A stretch of DNA of 64,000 nt from Pseudomonadales bacterium (GCA_002708905.1 PAPM01000035.1:285348-349347); one strand, 5' to 3'; shown: positions 1 to 8,973, counted from the stretch's first letter. The notes: generated by a model from the letters alone, not told the origin. Translations and numbers: made by a program.

Positions 1-1
1 C

Positions 2-38
2 AAAAAAAAACCCGGTATCCTGGGGGGGGAACCGGGTT
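2..38 (-). terminator. Possible rho-independent terminator (minus strand)
   Basis: An 8-bp perfect inverted repeat (AACCCGGT at 9-16, ACCGGGTT at 31-38) encloses a run of eight G. Read on the minus strand the stem is followed by a long T tract (the A run at 2-10), which is terminator-like. It lies about 230 nt past the stop of the minus-strand gene that ends at 267, so it may serve that transcript, or it may belong to something outside the window. Confidence 0.45.
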
Positions 39-277
39 AAGACCAATAGGAGTTAAATATGCGGTACTCGATCCTCGGTACCTGGACCACACTAGGTGAC
101 CCAACCAATGTTCATTCTCACGTTTGGGGGGAAGTGAGCAACATCAGTAATGATAAGTATTGTCGACCTTACGAAAACATCCAGAAAGCTTTTAAACTTA
201 TTAGCAATTAAAAAAAAGCAATTCAAAAGCTTTGAGAATAAGGTTATGTAACCCGTACTTAACGTCCTATTGGTCTT
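39..277. repeat. Inverted repeat bracketing a 50-codon ORF
   Basis: AAGACCAATAGGA at 39-51 is the exact reverse complement of 265-277. The homology continues inwards with GTTAA against GTTAA, interrupted by one unpaired base (G264). GTTAAAT (52-58) and ACTTAAC (257-263) fit the R' (GTTRRRY) and R'' (RYYYAAC) core-site consensus of integron attC sites, in the order expected on either side of a cassette. The second half of the downstream attC is not present, so this is either a decayed cassette, a small foldback element or chance. Confidence 0.4.
59..211 (+). CDS. Small hypothetical protein, 50 aa
   Basis: An ATG ORF of 50 codons begins MRYSILGTWTTLGDP and ends with KLISN. AGGAG at 48-52 gives a well placed ribosome-binding site six bases before the ATG. 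The product has no signal peptide or membrane segment and I do not recognise it. The ORF and its flanks are richer in A+T than the genes to the right, and the ORF sits exactly between the two arms of the 13-bp inverted repeat at 39-51 and 265-277, so the ORF and repeat probably came together as one unit. Short length and lack of a recognised family keep this uncertain. Confidence 0.4.
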   Translation: MRYSILGTWTTLGDPTNVHSHVWGEVSNISNDKYCRPYENIQKAFKLISN

Positions 278-1199
278 GGCGCGAGTTAATGGGTGTCACC
301 TTTTTGTCTTCTTTTGCGTTGTCAGGGTTATCCTGGACATTCACAGTTGACTCACCCGCATCCGATTCGACCTGATTAGATTTAAACACAAGTGCGGGAT
401 CCTGCTCCACACCTGAATACACACCGCTGCCTTTCCAGGGAATTAATCTTTCCTGTTCATAGAGTTTGAAATCGATAAAGGGGTATTTGATGATCTCGAA
501 ATTGGGTGATTGATCGATCTCATAGGGCATACAAAGCACTGGGTGACGGCGCAGCAACTGGACCCCTTGCTCCCCTGTTATTTTCACCAATGGATAGACG
601 GGAAACTGAATGAAGCCAAAGCACTCGGCCACAAAGGCCGCGGTTACGTTTTTGGTGTGTCGACCGGCCCAGCGACGGAACAGACTGCCTCGCCAGCCCA
701 CCGGGAGCAGGCTCCAGGGGAAGAAGAACCGCAGCAGATCAAATAAAAAACCACCGCCTTTATGGGCTCCCAGGCGATTCACCCCAAACCGGATCACCTG
801 GTTGGCGTCCTTCTCGCTGAGGCTTTTGGGACGGCAAAGCCGTAAATGGTCCTGTTCGTATTCGTTGAGGGGAGTGACGACGATACCTTCACCCAAGCGG
901 GCTTCTATCAGTAATGGCGTATCCGGAGCACCATTGAAAAAGTGGCCGATGATGGTCTTCAGGTCGCTGTCAATGATGTCCAGGGGACGACCCACATACA
1001 GTGCCGCATGGCTCCAGGGCGATTGCGTCACTGTCTGGATGGTTTTATCCGCTTTGCTGCTGCCTTCCACCAAAACCACATCACAGGGTTTGATTTCGGC
1101 GCGTATGCGGTCAAAGTCGCTGAGACCATGTTCCTTGGCTTCCCCCGTGCGGGTCAGCCACTCCAGTATGAATGCAATAAACTGTTTAAAAACCTGCAT
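267..1199 (-). CDS. YiiX/YaeF-like permuted papain-fold protein, probable catalytic-Cys loss
   Basis: This 310-aa protein resembles the permuted NlpC/P60 (papain-fold) amidase family typified by YiiX and YaeF. The family His motif is visible as SPWSHAALYVG (His64), followed by an IEARLGEGIVVTPL segment typical of the fold. In active members the Cys precedes a segment like CSSLVAxAF; here the matching stretch is VTAAFVAECF, so the expected Cys is Thr186, with the only nearby Cys at 193. The enzyme may therefore be inactive or work differently. A hydrophobic stretch (about 151-168) suggests membrane contact. The C-terminal 40 residues are charged and low in complexity and run into the inverted repeat at 265-277. 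It lies 30 bp downstream of the class V aminotransferase gene, probably cotranscribed. Confidence 0.7.
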   Translation of the reverse strand: MQVFKQFIAFILEWLTRTGEAKEHGLSDFDRIRAEIKPCDVVLVEGSSKADKTIQTVTQSPWSHAALYVGRPLDIIDSDLKTIIGHFFNGAPDTPLLIEARLGEGIVVTPLNEYEQDHLRLCRPKSLSEKDANQVIRFGVNRLGAHKGGGFLFDLLRFFFPWSLLPVGWRGSLFRRWAGRHTKNVTAAFVAECFGFIQFPVYPLVKITGEQGVQLLRRHPVLCMPYEIDQSPNFEIIKYPFIDFKLYEQERLIPWKGSGVYSGVEQDPALVFKSNQVESDAGESTVNVQDNPDNAKEDKKVTPINSRQDQ

Positions 1200-1229
1200 A
1201 CCTTCTCCAGTAATCGCCCGATCCCATAG

Positions 1230-2357
1230 TCAGGCCGGAATAAGTTCAACCGCTGTGGTCAATACGCTTTCAGGTGTGTAGAAATGGGGTGAGAATCGGA
1301 TTCCTCCGCCCCGACATGCGCAGACAACGCCCTGTTCTTTCAGGTGGGTGAACAGGGATTCTGGCTCAATTTTGCGGTGCCGAAAAGTGATAATGCCCGA
1401 GCGCTGTGGGCGATGTATATCGGTGATCAGCTGGATGTCGTCTCTGGTGAGGAGGGCGTCTTCCAGTACCTTAACCTTGCCCATCAAGTCCTGTTGCACT
1501 TGATCCAGGCCATACTCCAGCAACAGGCTCAGGCTGGCATTGAGGGCATAGGCACCCAGCATATTGGGGCTTCCACACTCAAAGCGCTTGGCATCATCGG
1601 CGATCTCCCATGATTTTAGATCATAATTGCCCCGATCTTTCACCATGTGCCAACCAAATTGATTTAATGACAGGCGTTCGAGGGCGTTATCGCTGACGTA
1701 AAACAGTGCCAGGCCCTCCGGCCCGAGCATCCATTTGTGGCCATCGGCCACCACGAAATCGGCTTGGTAACGGTTCACGTCAAAGGGCAGGGCACCGATA
1801 CTTTGAATAGCGTCCACACAAAACAGGATGCCTCGATCGTGGCAGGCCTGACCCAGTACTTCGAGATCCAGCACCAGGCCAGTCCCATATTGAACAGAAC
1901 TGACGGAAACCAAGCGTACTGAACTGTCCAGCGCGGCGATGATATTCTGCTCAGGTTGTTCGCCACTGAGCGGCGCCTCGATAATCTTTACCCCCTTGTT
2001 TTTAAGGGACTCCCATACAATTCGGTTGCTGGGGAATTCCTGGTCGGTAATGACGATCTTGTCCCCGGCCTGCCAGTCCAGACCATAGGCAATGGCGGAT
2101 AATCCTTCTGAGGTGTTCTTCTGAAGAGCAATATTGCGGGTGGAATGGGCGCCTATCAATTGGGCCATTTTTGCCCGCAACGCGTTTTCAGTCTTAAGCC
2201 AGACCGGATAGTCCCTGGCGCCTCGATGCATATTTTCGTCGGCGAATGTTTGCACGGCTTCTGCCGTACGCTTTGGCCAGGGTGCTACCGCCGCGTGATT
2301 CAGGTAGTAAACTGCGGGGTCTAGGGGAAATTCCTGTTCCAGCAATAGTTTGGGCAC
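1230..2357 (-). CDS. Class V aminotransferase (cysteine desulfurase-like fold), PLP-dependent
   Basis: The 375-aa product is a fold-type I PLP enzyme of the class V aminotransferase family. The PLP lysine lies in VVADGHKWMLGPEGLALFYV, and the upstream SVQYGTG and CVDAIQSIGALPFDV segments match the family's cofactor pocket. The C-terminal motif RGGGIRFSPHFYTPES is usual for the isopenicillin-N-epimerase-like/SufS-like subgroup. It lacks the partner genes (sufE, iscU) that would mark it as a true Fe-S cluster desulfurase, so the substrate is unknown. It faces away from the TetR gene at 2573 across a 215-bp region full of palindromes, so it may be that regulator's target. Confidence 0.85.
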   Translation of the reverse strand: MPKLLLEQEFPLDPAVYYLNHAAVAPWPKRTAEAVQTFADENMHRGARDYPVWLKTENALRAKMAQLIGAHSTRNIALQKNTSEGLSAIAYGLDWQAGDKIVITDQEFPSNRIVWESLKNKGVKIIEAPLSGEQPEQNIIAALDSSVRLVSVSSVQYGTGLVLDLEVLGQACHDRGILFCVDAIQSIGALPFDVNRYQADFVVADGHKWMLGPEGLALFYVSDNALERLSLNQFGWHMVKDRGNYDLKSWEIADDAKRFECGSPNMLGAYALNASLSLLLEYGLDQVQQDLMGKVKVLEDALLTRDDIQLITDIHRPQRSGIITFRHRKIEPESLFTHLKEQGVVCACRGGGIRFSPHFYTPESVLTTAVELIPA

Positions 2358-2404
2358 GGCTTTGAATCCTCATTGTTGCGTCAGGATAGTCTATAGTGTG
2401 AAGG

Positions 2405-2426
2405 AGCGTGACTCAAAGGTCACGCT
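2405..2426. promoter_or_regulatory. Palindromic operator candidate
   Basis: AGCGTGAC (2405-2412) and GTCACGCT (2419-2426) form an 8-bp perfect inverted repeat with a 6-bp spacer, in the divergent intergenic region between the aminotransferase and the TetR regulator. The size and symmetry suit a TetR-family dimer site. Confidence 0.4.
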
Positions 2427-2439
2427 GTATGAATTGACG

Positions 2440-2456
2440 TGGTTGTCCGACAACCA
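2440..2456. promoter_or_regulatory. Second palindrome in the divergent region
   Basis: TGGTTGTCCGACAACCA is a perfect 17-bp palindrome with a single central base. It lies 14 bp right of the palindrome at 2405-2426. It could be a further operator of the neighbouring TetR protein or of another regulator. Confidence 0.4.
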
Positions 2457-2525
2457 GCTGATCTATAAGGCTAATGTGTTCAAAAAAACACTTTATGGCC
2501 TTCAAGTAATAGGAAATAGCGCTCA

Positions 2526-2554
2526 AATTGCGCATAATTGCGCACCAAATTGCG
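2526..2554 (+). repeat. Three AATTGCG direct repeats before the TetR start codon
   Basis: AATTGCG occurs at 2526, 2536 and 2548, about one helical turn apart, ending 19 bp before the ATG at 2573. The spacing suggests a protein-binding array. Confidence 0.4.
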
Positions 2555-2572
2555 GTATCGGAGTTTAGGTAG

Positions 2573-3202
2573 ATGAGTGATTTGCAGAAAGCCAGCCAAA
2601 AAGCCCAGGAGTTTCGCAAGCGTGAGGAGGAGATCCTCGAGCGAGCCCAGGAATTATTCATCGCCAACGGGGAAGACAAAGTCACCGTTGAGATGATTGC
2701 CGATGCAGTCAATATTGGCAAAGGCACGATCTACAAGCATTTCGAAACCAAAGATGAAATTTATCTGCGCCTTATGATTCGGTATGAGGAAGAATTGGCG
2801 GAGATGTTCGACCGGCTCAATGAAGGCGACACCAAGGATCGCGCCAAGCTGGCGAAGGACTACTTTTCCTTCCGCATGAAAGATCCGGAGAAGTATGCCC
2901 TGTTTGATCGACTTGAACATAAACTGACCAATCGGACCTCCTGTCCTGATCTGGTCTCCAAGCTCCATGAAATCCGCGCCAGCAACCTGGACAAGCTGGC
3001 CAGCGAAATCAAGTCCAAGATCGACGACGGCACCCTCGAGGATGTGCCGCCGTATTTCCATATCTTTGCCGCCTGGGCGTTGGTTCATGGCGCCGTGGCG
3101 CTCTACCATTCCAAGTTTTACCAGGAATTCATTGAGGACAAGGAAGGCTTTTTCAACTTTCTGGCGGATGTGGGGATTCGCATGGGCAACCGCCGCAAGT
3201 AA
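2573..3202 (+). CDS. TetR/AcrR-family transcriptional regulator
   Basis: A 209-aa regulator with the N-terminal TetR helix-turn-helix (about residues 18-65: ILERAQELFIANGEDKVTVE, then IGKGTIYKHFETKDE, the recognition helix). The C-terminal ligand domain (about 75-200) is helical and not assignable to a ligand. The start ATG lies directly after a cluster of AATTGCG repeats. The divergent neighbour is a class V aminotransferase, and the two palindromes between them suggest self-control plus control of that gene; this is inference. Confidence 0.9.
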   Translation: MSDLQKASQKAQEFRKREEEILERAQELFIANGEDKVTVEMIADAVNIGKGTIYKHFETKDEIYLRLMIRYEEELAEMFDRLNEGDTKDRAKLAKDYFSFRMKDPEKYALFDRLEHKLTNRTSCPDLVSKLHEIRASNLDKLASEIKSKIDDGTLEDVPPYFHIFAAWALVHGAVALYHSKFYQEFIEDKEGFFNFLADVGIRMGNRRK

Positions 3203-3252
3203 GCCCAGCCTCAACTATACTGTTGGGTATCTGTGTTTTAAGGAGCATGGTT

Positions 3253-3915
3253 GTGCTGACCAGATACCTGATATCGGGATTGTTCGCCGGGATGTTGCTG
3301 GGCCTGGGCGGCTGCTCATCGGATTCGTACCTTGCCCAATCGTCAACATCGACGTTTGACAACCTGTCACCGGTGGGAAGCCGGCAGGTTACCCGTGAGC
3401 AGCAGTTGGTGTTAGCCAGCCATTATAATATTCAGATTGCCTATGCTGCAGACGGACGCTCAACGGAGTTCATCAAGGATCTCAATTTGAGTGCCCGTGA
3501 CAGCCTTGCCCGTCATATGAAGCGTTATTTCTCCCATGTCCGGGTTGACGAGGAGGCTCAATCCCTCGCTCAGGCGCTGCAGCATGCCAAAACCCAGCGC
3601 GCCCAATTGTTGATGTACCCGAGGGTGGAAAATTGGCCCAACATTGAGCCCATTCGGGTTCAGGAATGTAAGGATAAGGACGGAAACAAGAAGACCAGTG
3701 TGGGTCAATGTGAGCCTACCAAAGAGTCGGATTCAGATGAGCTGGTGGTTAACGTCGGCATCTATGATGTGCTTTCCGGCATGCACCTCGATTCTATTCA
3801 CGCCCGCTCCCGGCGCGGGATGGCCTCCTATCTGTTTGAGAACAGTGACCAGGAGCTGGATGAGTTAAGCCGCATGATCGTGATGCGTTTGACTTCAAAC
3901 TCGAATGGCTATTGA
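3253..3915 (+). CDS. Lipoprotein, DUF4823-like
   Basis: A lipoprotein with signal LISGLFAGMLLGLGGC and lipobox LGGC followed by SSD; Asp at +3 rather than +2 suggests outer-membrane sorting. The body contains a YNIQIAYAADGRST segment, a DSLARHMKRYFSHVRV helix, and LLMYPRVENWPNIEP, which I associate with the DUF4823 lipoproteins of pseudomonads; function unknown. AAGGAG at 3240-3245 is one base from an ATG at 3247 but seven from GTG at 3253, so GTG is the more likely start. It follows the TetR gene by 50 bp on the same strand and may be cotranscribed with it. Confidence 0.7.
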   Translation: MLTRYLISGLFAGMLLGLGGCSSDSYLAQSSTSTFDNLSPVGSRQVTREQQLVLASHYNIQIAYAADGRSTEFIKDLNLSARDSLARHMKRYFSHVRVDEEAQSLAQALQHAKTQRAQLLMYPRVENWPNIEPIRVQECKDKDGNKKTSVGQCEPTKESDSDELVVNVGIYDVLSGMHLDSIHARSRRGMASYLFENSDQELDELSRMIVMRLTSNSNGY

Positions 3916-3993
3916 ACGTTGTGCTTTTAACATTCAATGATGTTAAGATTAAGTTGTCCTACAGTAATACAAATCCTGCAGTAATATAAAAAT

Positions 3994-4028
3994 AAACAAG
4001 TGACTACGTACAAACAAGCGACTACGTA
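3994..4028. repeat. 17-bp direct repeat upstream of the hybrid kinase gene
   Basis: AAACAAGTGACTACGTA (3994-4010) and AAACAAGCGACTACGTA (4012-4028) differ at one base and have an 18-bp period; a third partial copy (AGCGACCAC) follows. They sit about 100 bp before the kinase start, suggesting a regulator-binding array. Confidence 0.5.
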
Positions 4029-4122
4029 AGCGACCACATTAGGTGTCAGGGATGTACACAGCGAACATCATATATAGGCGCAAAGCGACTATTCGTGTCT
4101 CCGGGCGAACGGGGGAACGGGA

Positions 4123-6555
4123 GTGAAGCACCTGTTCGATCGATTGTCGGTAGCCAATAAGTTGGTGCTGATTAATCTGGTAGTGGTTATCTCCGCCCTG
4201 AGCTCTGCTTTCCTGTTTTTTATATTCTCCGAGCGCACAGAGCATCGAAATCATTTTATTGCAGACCTGCGTGAGCACAGCCAGGTGCTGGCATCCATTC
4301 TGGCGCCCACCCTGGAGAGCGATGACATCGTTCAGGCTGAACGAATTCTTGCGGCCAATGCTCTCAGTCAGGGGATTATTGAAGTTATTCTATTTGACCA
4401 AAATCGACGGGTCTTGGCGTATTACAATCGTGATAACCGCCCGCTGGAAGAGACTGAATATGCCTATCTTTACGGTGGGCGCCTGCAATGGCCGGATGAC
4501 AATAACAGCTCAGTCGTGTTTTCCCGTCAGGGTGTGTTTCTGTTCGTGCGGATTCCTTATGGTGACGGCCTGGAGGGTGGTTTGTTCGTCCATTCCTCCC
4601 TGGAAGGCAGTGCTGCCAGTCAGGGGCATGGTACCTGGATTTTTTTCGGCGTGTTTATGTGCGCTTTACTGGTCTCCCTGCTGATTATCCGGCGCATGAT
4701 TGTCTTGATCACCGAGCCCATTCACAAGGTGCTGGGGGCGGTAAAAGCGGTCGGTGATGAAGGTAACTATGCGGTTCGGGTTGAGGGTAATACCGAGGAC
4801 GAACTGGGTGAGCTGGCGGAGGCCTTCAATGAGATGTTGCAGGCCATCGGCGATCGGGATGCGGAGATCAGCAAGCAGCACCTCAAGCTGGAAGTGGAAG
4901 TTCAGGAGCGCACTCACGAACTGAGCATCACCAACGAGAATCTTGAGAAAACCGTAAAAGCACTGCAGCAGGCCAATCGGGCTATTCGTATATCAGAGGA
5001 AAACAAGCGCATTGCCGAAGCCAGTGCCCGCTCCAAGGCCCATTTCCTTGCCAATATGAGTCATGAGCTTCGTACCCCCATGAATGGAGTGCTGGGAATG
5101 TTGTCCCTGTTGCAGGACACGGAATTGAATGAGGAGCAGCGTGAGTATCTCGGAGTGGCCTATGAGTCCGGCCATGTCCTGTTGGAGTTGATCAATAATG
5201 TGCTGGACCTTTCCAAGATTGAGCAGGGCAAGCTGATTCTGGAAGCCATTCCCTTTGATTTGCGCAGCAGCCTGGAGGAAGTGTTTACCATCGTAGCCGA
5301 GTCAGCGCAAAGCAAGGGATTGGAACTGGCTTTGGACTGGACGCCCTCCACGCCGACCAAGGTAATCGGTGACCCGGTTCGGTTTAAGCAGTTGTTGTTG
5401 AATCTGGTGGGCAATGCCATCAAGTTTACCCAAAGTGGCCATGTGTTGGTGACGTTCCGGATGGTCGGGGATTTTGGTACCCGCAAACGGTACCGGTTTG
5501 AAGTTTGTGATACCGGAGTGGGTATTAAAGACGAAGTGGCCGGCCTGATTTTTGAGAAGTTCTCCCAGGCTGATGTTTCCACCACCCGGGAGTTTGGCGG
5601 CACGGGTTTGGGGTTGGCGCTGTGCAAGCAACTAACCCGTCTAATGGAAGGGCAAATCGGTGTTCACAGCGAGTATGGGGAAGGCAGCACCTTCTGGTTT
5701 GAAGTCTATTTTCAGGAACAATCCGGTTCTGCGGATGCAAAGCGTTGGATGGAACCGGACTCTGCCCGTTTTCTGTTGCTGGAGCCCAGCCGTGCTTCGC
5801 AATCCAGTTTTGCTTCGTATCTCGGCTCTATGGGGGCCAAAACCGATGCGGTATCGGATATTGAAAGTTTTGTCGGCCGCATTGAATCGGGAGAACGCGA
5901 TTACCACGGCGTAATTCTGAGCCTGAATGCCGGAGTGGAGGTGGTACGCTCCATGTTGGTGGCAAGTCTGTTGACCCAGCGCTTCAGTAATGCCCAGATC
6001 TTGCTGAGCGGGACGACTCATCAACGGCAGTTGTTGTCAGCGGAGGAGCGTCTACAGCACACCTATGTAGTGAAACCCCTGCGCTTTGAGCGATTGCTTT
6101 CCGCGTTGGAGGATGCCGTGGGAGAGAAAGTCACCCGGGATTCCGTTCAGGCCAGTGACGGTAAAGTGATTCCACTACAGAACCGTCGCTTGCTGGTAGT
6201 GGAGGATAACAAGGTAAATCAACAGGTGGCCCGCGGTCGTCTGGAGCGAATGGGCTTTGATGTTCACGTTGCAGAGAACGGCGCGGCTGCTCTGGAAATG
6301 CTTAACCGGGAACACTACGATTTGATATTTATGGATTGCCAGATGCCGGTGCTGGATGGCTATCAGGCAACTCGCCGGATACGGGAAACAGAGGAGCGGA
6401 GCAGTGGCAGGCGAATACCCATTGTTGCCATGACTGCGCACGCTATGGCCGGAGACCGGGAACAGTGCATTAAAGCGGGGATGGATGATTATGTCTCCAA
6501 GCCCTTCAGGACAGCAGAATTAAAATCTATATTGGAACGATGGTTAAAGCGATAA
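4123..6555 (+). CDS. Hybrid sensor histidine kinase with two receiver-like domains
   Basis: An 810-aa inner-membrane hybrid kinase. Order of parts: TM1 (about 13-34), periplasmic sensor (35-165), TM2 (about 168-190), HAMP (190-245), coiled coil, HisKA with phospho-acceptor His314 in NMSHELRTP, HATPase (G1 DTGVGI, G2 GGTGLGL), a degenerate receiver (about 545-660) without a clear Asp pocket, and a true receiver (about 685-805) with Asp738 in [13 protein letters not shown]. The layout resembles BarA/GacS but the C-terminal HPt domain is absent, so phosphotransfer would need a separate HPt protein. GTG start follows GGGAG closely. The upstream 17-bp direct repeats may control it. Confidence 0.9.
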   Translation: MKHLFDRLSVANKLVLINLVVVISALSSAFLFFIFSERTEHRNHFIADLREHSQVLASILAPTLESDDIVQAERILAANALSQGIIEVILFDQNRRVLAYYNRDNRPLEETEYAYLYGGRLQWPDDNNSSVVFSRQGVFLFVRIPYGDGLEGGLFVHSSLEGSAASQGHGTWIFFGVFMCALLVSLLIIRRMIVLITEPIHKVLGAVKAVGDEGNYAVRVEGNTEDELGELAEAFNEMLQAIGDRDAEISKQHLKLEVEVQERTHELSITNENLEKTVKALQQANRAIRISEENKRIAEASARSKAHFLANMSHELRTPMNGVLGMLSLLQDTELNEEQREYLGVAYESGHVLLELINNVLDLSKIEQGKLILEAIPFDLRSSLEEVFTIVAESAQSKGLELALDWTPSTPTKVIGDPVRFKQLLLNLVGNAIKFTQSGHVLVTFRMVGDFGTRKRYRFEVCDTGVGIKDEVAGLIFEKFSQADVSTTREFGGTGLGLALCKQLTRLMEGQIGVHSEYGEGSTFWFEVYFQEQSGSADAKRWMEPDSARFLLLEPSRASQSSFASYLGSMGAKTDAVSDIESFVGRIESGERDYHGVILSLNAGVEVVRSMLVASLLTQRFSNAQILLSGTTHQRQLLSAEERLQHTYVVKPLRFERLLSALEDAVGEKVTRDSVQASDGKVIPLQNRRLLVVEDNKVNQQVARGRLERMGFDVHVAENGAAALEMLNREHYDLIFMDCQMPVLDGYQATRRIRETEERSSGRRIPIVAMTAHAMAGDREQCIKAGMDDYVSKPFRTAELKSILERWLKR

Positions 6556-6604
6556 TGTGGAACGGGGCCCTCATCAAGCAGGACCGTCATCGAACAGGAG
6601 CGTC

Positions 6605-7171
6605 ATGAAAGACAAAATTAATCTGAATGACCTGGCCGGCAAGGTGACGCAGTCAGGTCAAAGCGAGAAGAAACTGCCACCGTTGGAGAAGTGGAGCCCG
6701 CCGTTCAGTGGCGATCTGGATATGCGCATCCAGCGGGACGGTAAATGGTTTTACCTGGGTTCTGAAATCAAGCGTCAGGCCCTGGTAAATTTGTTTTCCA
6801 CTATTTTGCTGCGGGAAGGGGATGAATACTTCCTGATTACCCCGGTTGAAAAGTACCGCATTCAGGTGGAAGATGCTCCCTTTGTGGCTGTGTTGGTTGA
6901 GCAGGTGGAAGGCGAGAGAGGCCCTGCACTCAGGTTCGAAACCAATGTCGGCGATATTGTGGTTGCTGGCCCAGAACATCCCATTCGGGTGGAAGTGGAT
7001 GATGAAACCGGTGAACCCGCGCCGTATATTCTGGTACGCAAGAACCTGGAAGCGTTGATTTCCCGAAATGTGTTTTATCAATTGGTCGATCAGGCGGAGA
7101 TGCAGGAAGGTACCAGCAATGAGCTGTTTATTGTCAGTGATGGACAGAAGTTCAGTTTAGGGCGTTTCTAG
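6605..7171 (+). CDS. DUF1285 family protein
   Basis: A 188-aa cytosolic protein of the DUF1285 family. The segment PLEKWSPPFSGDLDMRIQRD followed by GKWFYLGSEIKRQALVNLFS and REGDEYFLITPVEKYRIQVED is the family hallmark. Function is not known. AGGAG at 6596-6600 sets the ATG at 6605. It follows the hybrid kinase by about 50 bp on the same strand, so cotranscription is likely, and it ends just before a strong hairpin terminator. Confidence 0.85.
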   Translation: MKDKINLNDLAGKVTQSGQSEKKLPPLEKWSPPFSGDLDMRIQRDGKWFYLGSEIKRQALVNLFSTILLREGDEYFLITPVEKYRIQVEDAPFVAVLVEQVEGERGPALRFETNVGDIVVAGPEHPIRVEVDDETGEPAPYILVRKNLEALISRNVFYQLVDQAEMQEGTSNELFIVSDGQKFSLGRF

Positions 7172-7216
7172 CTTATCGGGTTTCAGCCTGTCTCTGAATA
7201 TATCTCTGAAAGAAAG

Positions 7217-7247
7217 AGAGCAGGCCAAAGCCTGCTCTTTTTCTTTC
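7217..7247 (+). terminator. Rho-independent terminator
   Basis: AGAGCAGGC (7217-7225), CAAA loop, GCCTGCTCT (7230-7238), then TTTTCTTT. A T-rich run on the other strand (from AAAGAAAGAG) lets it also serve the convergent ETF-QO transcript. Confidence 0.85.
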
Positions 7248-7257
7248 ACCATTCCCG

Positions 7258-8898
7258 TTACATGTTAGGGTAATTGGGGCCGCCTGTACCTTCCGGAACC
7301 ACCCAGGTAATATTCTGGCTGGGGTCCTTGATGTCGCAGGTTTTGCAGTGTACGCAATTCTGGGCATTGATCTGGAAGCGCTTGCTGCCGTCATCCTTGT
7401 CCACAACTTCATAAACACCGGCAGGGCAATAGCGCTGTGCCGGTTCGGCCCATTTTTCCAGGTTCACCTTGATGGGAATATCCGCATCAGCCAGCTTCAG
7501 GTGGCAAGGCTGGTCTTCTTCGTGGTTGGTGTTCGACAGGAACACCGACCCCAGCTTGTCGAAGCTCAGTTTGCCGTCGGGCTTGGGGTAGCTGATCGGC
7601 GAGAAATTGGCAGCGGGTTTGATGCACGCGTAATCCGGAGTGGTGTCGTGCAGGTTCACTGGCAGTTTGCCATTGAAGATGTTCTGGTCGATGAAGTTGA
7701 ACGCCGCACCGATGAAAGTACCAAACTTGTGCATGGCGGCACCGAAGTTACGGCTGCGGAACAATTCGTCGAACACCCAGGAGTTTTCGAACTTGGTGGT
7801 GAAGCTGGTCAGTTCACTTGGGGCTGTTTCCTGAGCCAGGCCTTCAGCAATGGCTTCGGCCGCCAACATGCCGCTCTTCATGGCGGTGTGGGTGCCTTTG
7901 ATCTTGCTGAAGTTCAGGGTGCCGGCATCACAGCCGATCAGCAAACCACCCGGGAACGTCATCTTGGGCAGGGAGTGCAGGCCACCTTTGATAACCGCAC
8001 GGGCACCGTAGGAAACACGCTTGCCGCCTTCCAGAGTTCCAGCGAACAGCGGATGATGCTTCATGCGCTGGAATTCGTCGAAGGGGCTCAGGTAAGGGTT
8101 GTCGTAGTTCAGGTCGGTAATCAGACCCACAACCACCTGGTTGTTCTCAGTGTGGTACAGGAAGAAACCACCAGTGGCTCCGTTTTCCGCCAGCGGCCAG
8201 CCGGCGCCGTGTACCACCAGGCCTTCCTGGTGTTTGGCTGGATCGATGTCCCACAATTCCTTGATACCAATCCCGTAGTGCTGTGGGTCTTTACCGGCAT
8301 CCAGGTTGAATTTCTTGATCAGCTCTTTACCCAGGTGACCGCGGCAACCTTCGGAGAAGATGGTGTATTTGGCGTGCAGTTCAAAGCCGGGCTGGTAGCT
8401 GGCTTTCTGCTCGCCGTTGTGCGATACGCCCATGTCACCAGTGGCAACACCTTTGACGCTGCCATCTTCATTAAACAGCACTTCAGCCGCAGCGAAGCCG
8501 GGATAGATTTCCACACCCAGACCTTCAGCCTGTTCCCCCAGCCAGCGACACACATTGCCCAGGCTCACGATGTAGTTGCCATCGTTGTGCATGGGTTTGG
8601 GAATGCCGAAGTGAGGTACTTTGGAGGCCTTGGTGTCGCTGGTAAGGAAGTAAACTTCATCACCTTTAACAGGCACATTCAGGGGTGCACCCAATTCTTT
8701 CCAGTTGGGGAACAGCTCATCCATGGCACGAGGTTCGATGACGGCGCCGGAGAGGATGTGTGCTCCCACTTCGGAACCTTTTTCCACCACACAAACGGTG
8801 ATTTCTTCGTTCAGCTGTTTCAGTTTGCATGCAGTCGACAGTCCGGCGGGACCCGCCCCCACGATGACTACATCATATTCCATCGATTCACGTTCCAT
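7258..8898 (-). CDS. Electron transfer flavoprotein-ubiquinone oxidoreductase (ETF-QO)
   Basis: A 546-aa ETF-QO, the membrane-associated enzyme that passes electrons from acyl-CoA dehydrogenases via ETF to ubiquinone. The N-terminus has the FAD-binding glycine motif VVIVGAGPAGLSTACKLKQL and an adjacent VVEKGSEVGAHILSGAVIEP. A middle region carries GGLLIGCDAGTLNFSKIKGT. The C-terminal ferredoxin-like domain shows the 4Fe-4S cysteines in YCPAGVYE and NCVHCKTCDIKDPSQN. Length and domain order match the family. Two in-frame Met codons lie near the start (MERES and MEYDV); the second fits the usual family start better. It complements the acyl-CoA dehydrogenase at 25611. A 15-bp tandem duplication lies in its upstream region. 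Confidence 0.97.
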   Translation of the reverse strand: MERESMEYDVVIVGAGPAGLSTACKLKQLNEEITVCVVEKGSEVGAHILSGAVIEPRAMDELFPNWKELGAPLNVPVKGDEVYFLTSDTKASKVPHFGIPKPMHNDGNYIVSLGNVCRWLGEQAEGLGVEIYPGFAAAEVLFNEDGSVKGVATGDMGVSHNGEQKASYQPGFELHAKYTIFSEGCRGHLGKELIKKFNLDAGKDPQHYGIGIKELWDIDPAKHQEGLVVHGAGWPLAENGATGGFFLYHTENNQVVVGLITDLNYDNPYLSPFDEFQRMKHHPLFAGTLEGGKRVSYGARAVIKGGLHSLPKMTFPGGLLIGCDAGTLNFSKIKGTHTAMKSGMLAAEAIAEGLAQETAPSELTSFTTKFENSWVFDELFRSRNFGAAMHKFGTFIGAAFNFIDQNIFNGKLPVNLHDTTPDYACIKPAANFSPISYPKPDGKLSFDKLGSVFLSNTNHEEDQPCHLKLADADIPIKVNLEKWAEPAQRYCPAGVYEVVDKDDGSKRFQINAQNCVHCKTCDIKDPSQNITWVVPEGTGGPNYPNM

Positions 8899-8973
8899 AG
8901 CGTGTCTCCTCTGGCAAGCCTATGGATAAATTCAGGTAGGGCGGCCGAGCAATTGGCCCAATCTGGATGGCCC

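Noticed and set aside
22..29. Run of eight G as a G-quadruplex
   Set aside because: A single run is not enough; no further G tracts of three or more lie near it except GGGGGG at 125-130, too far for a compact structure.
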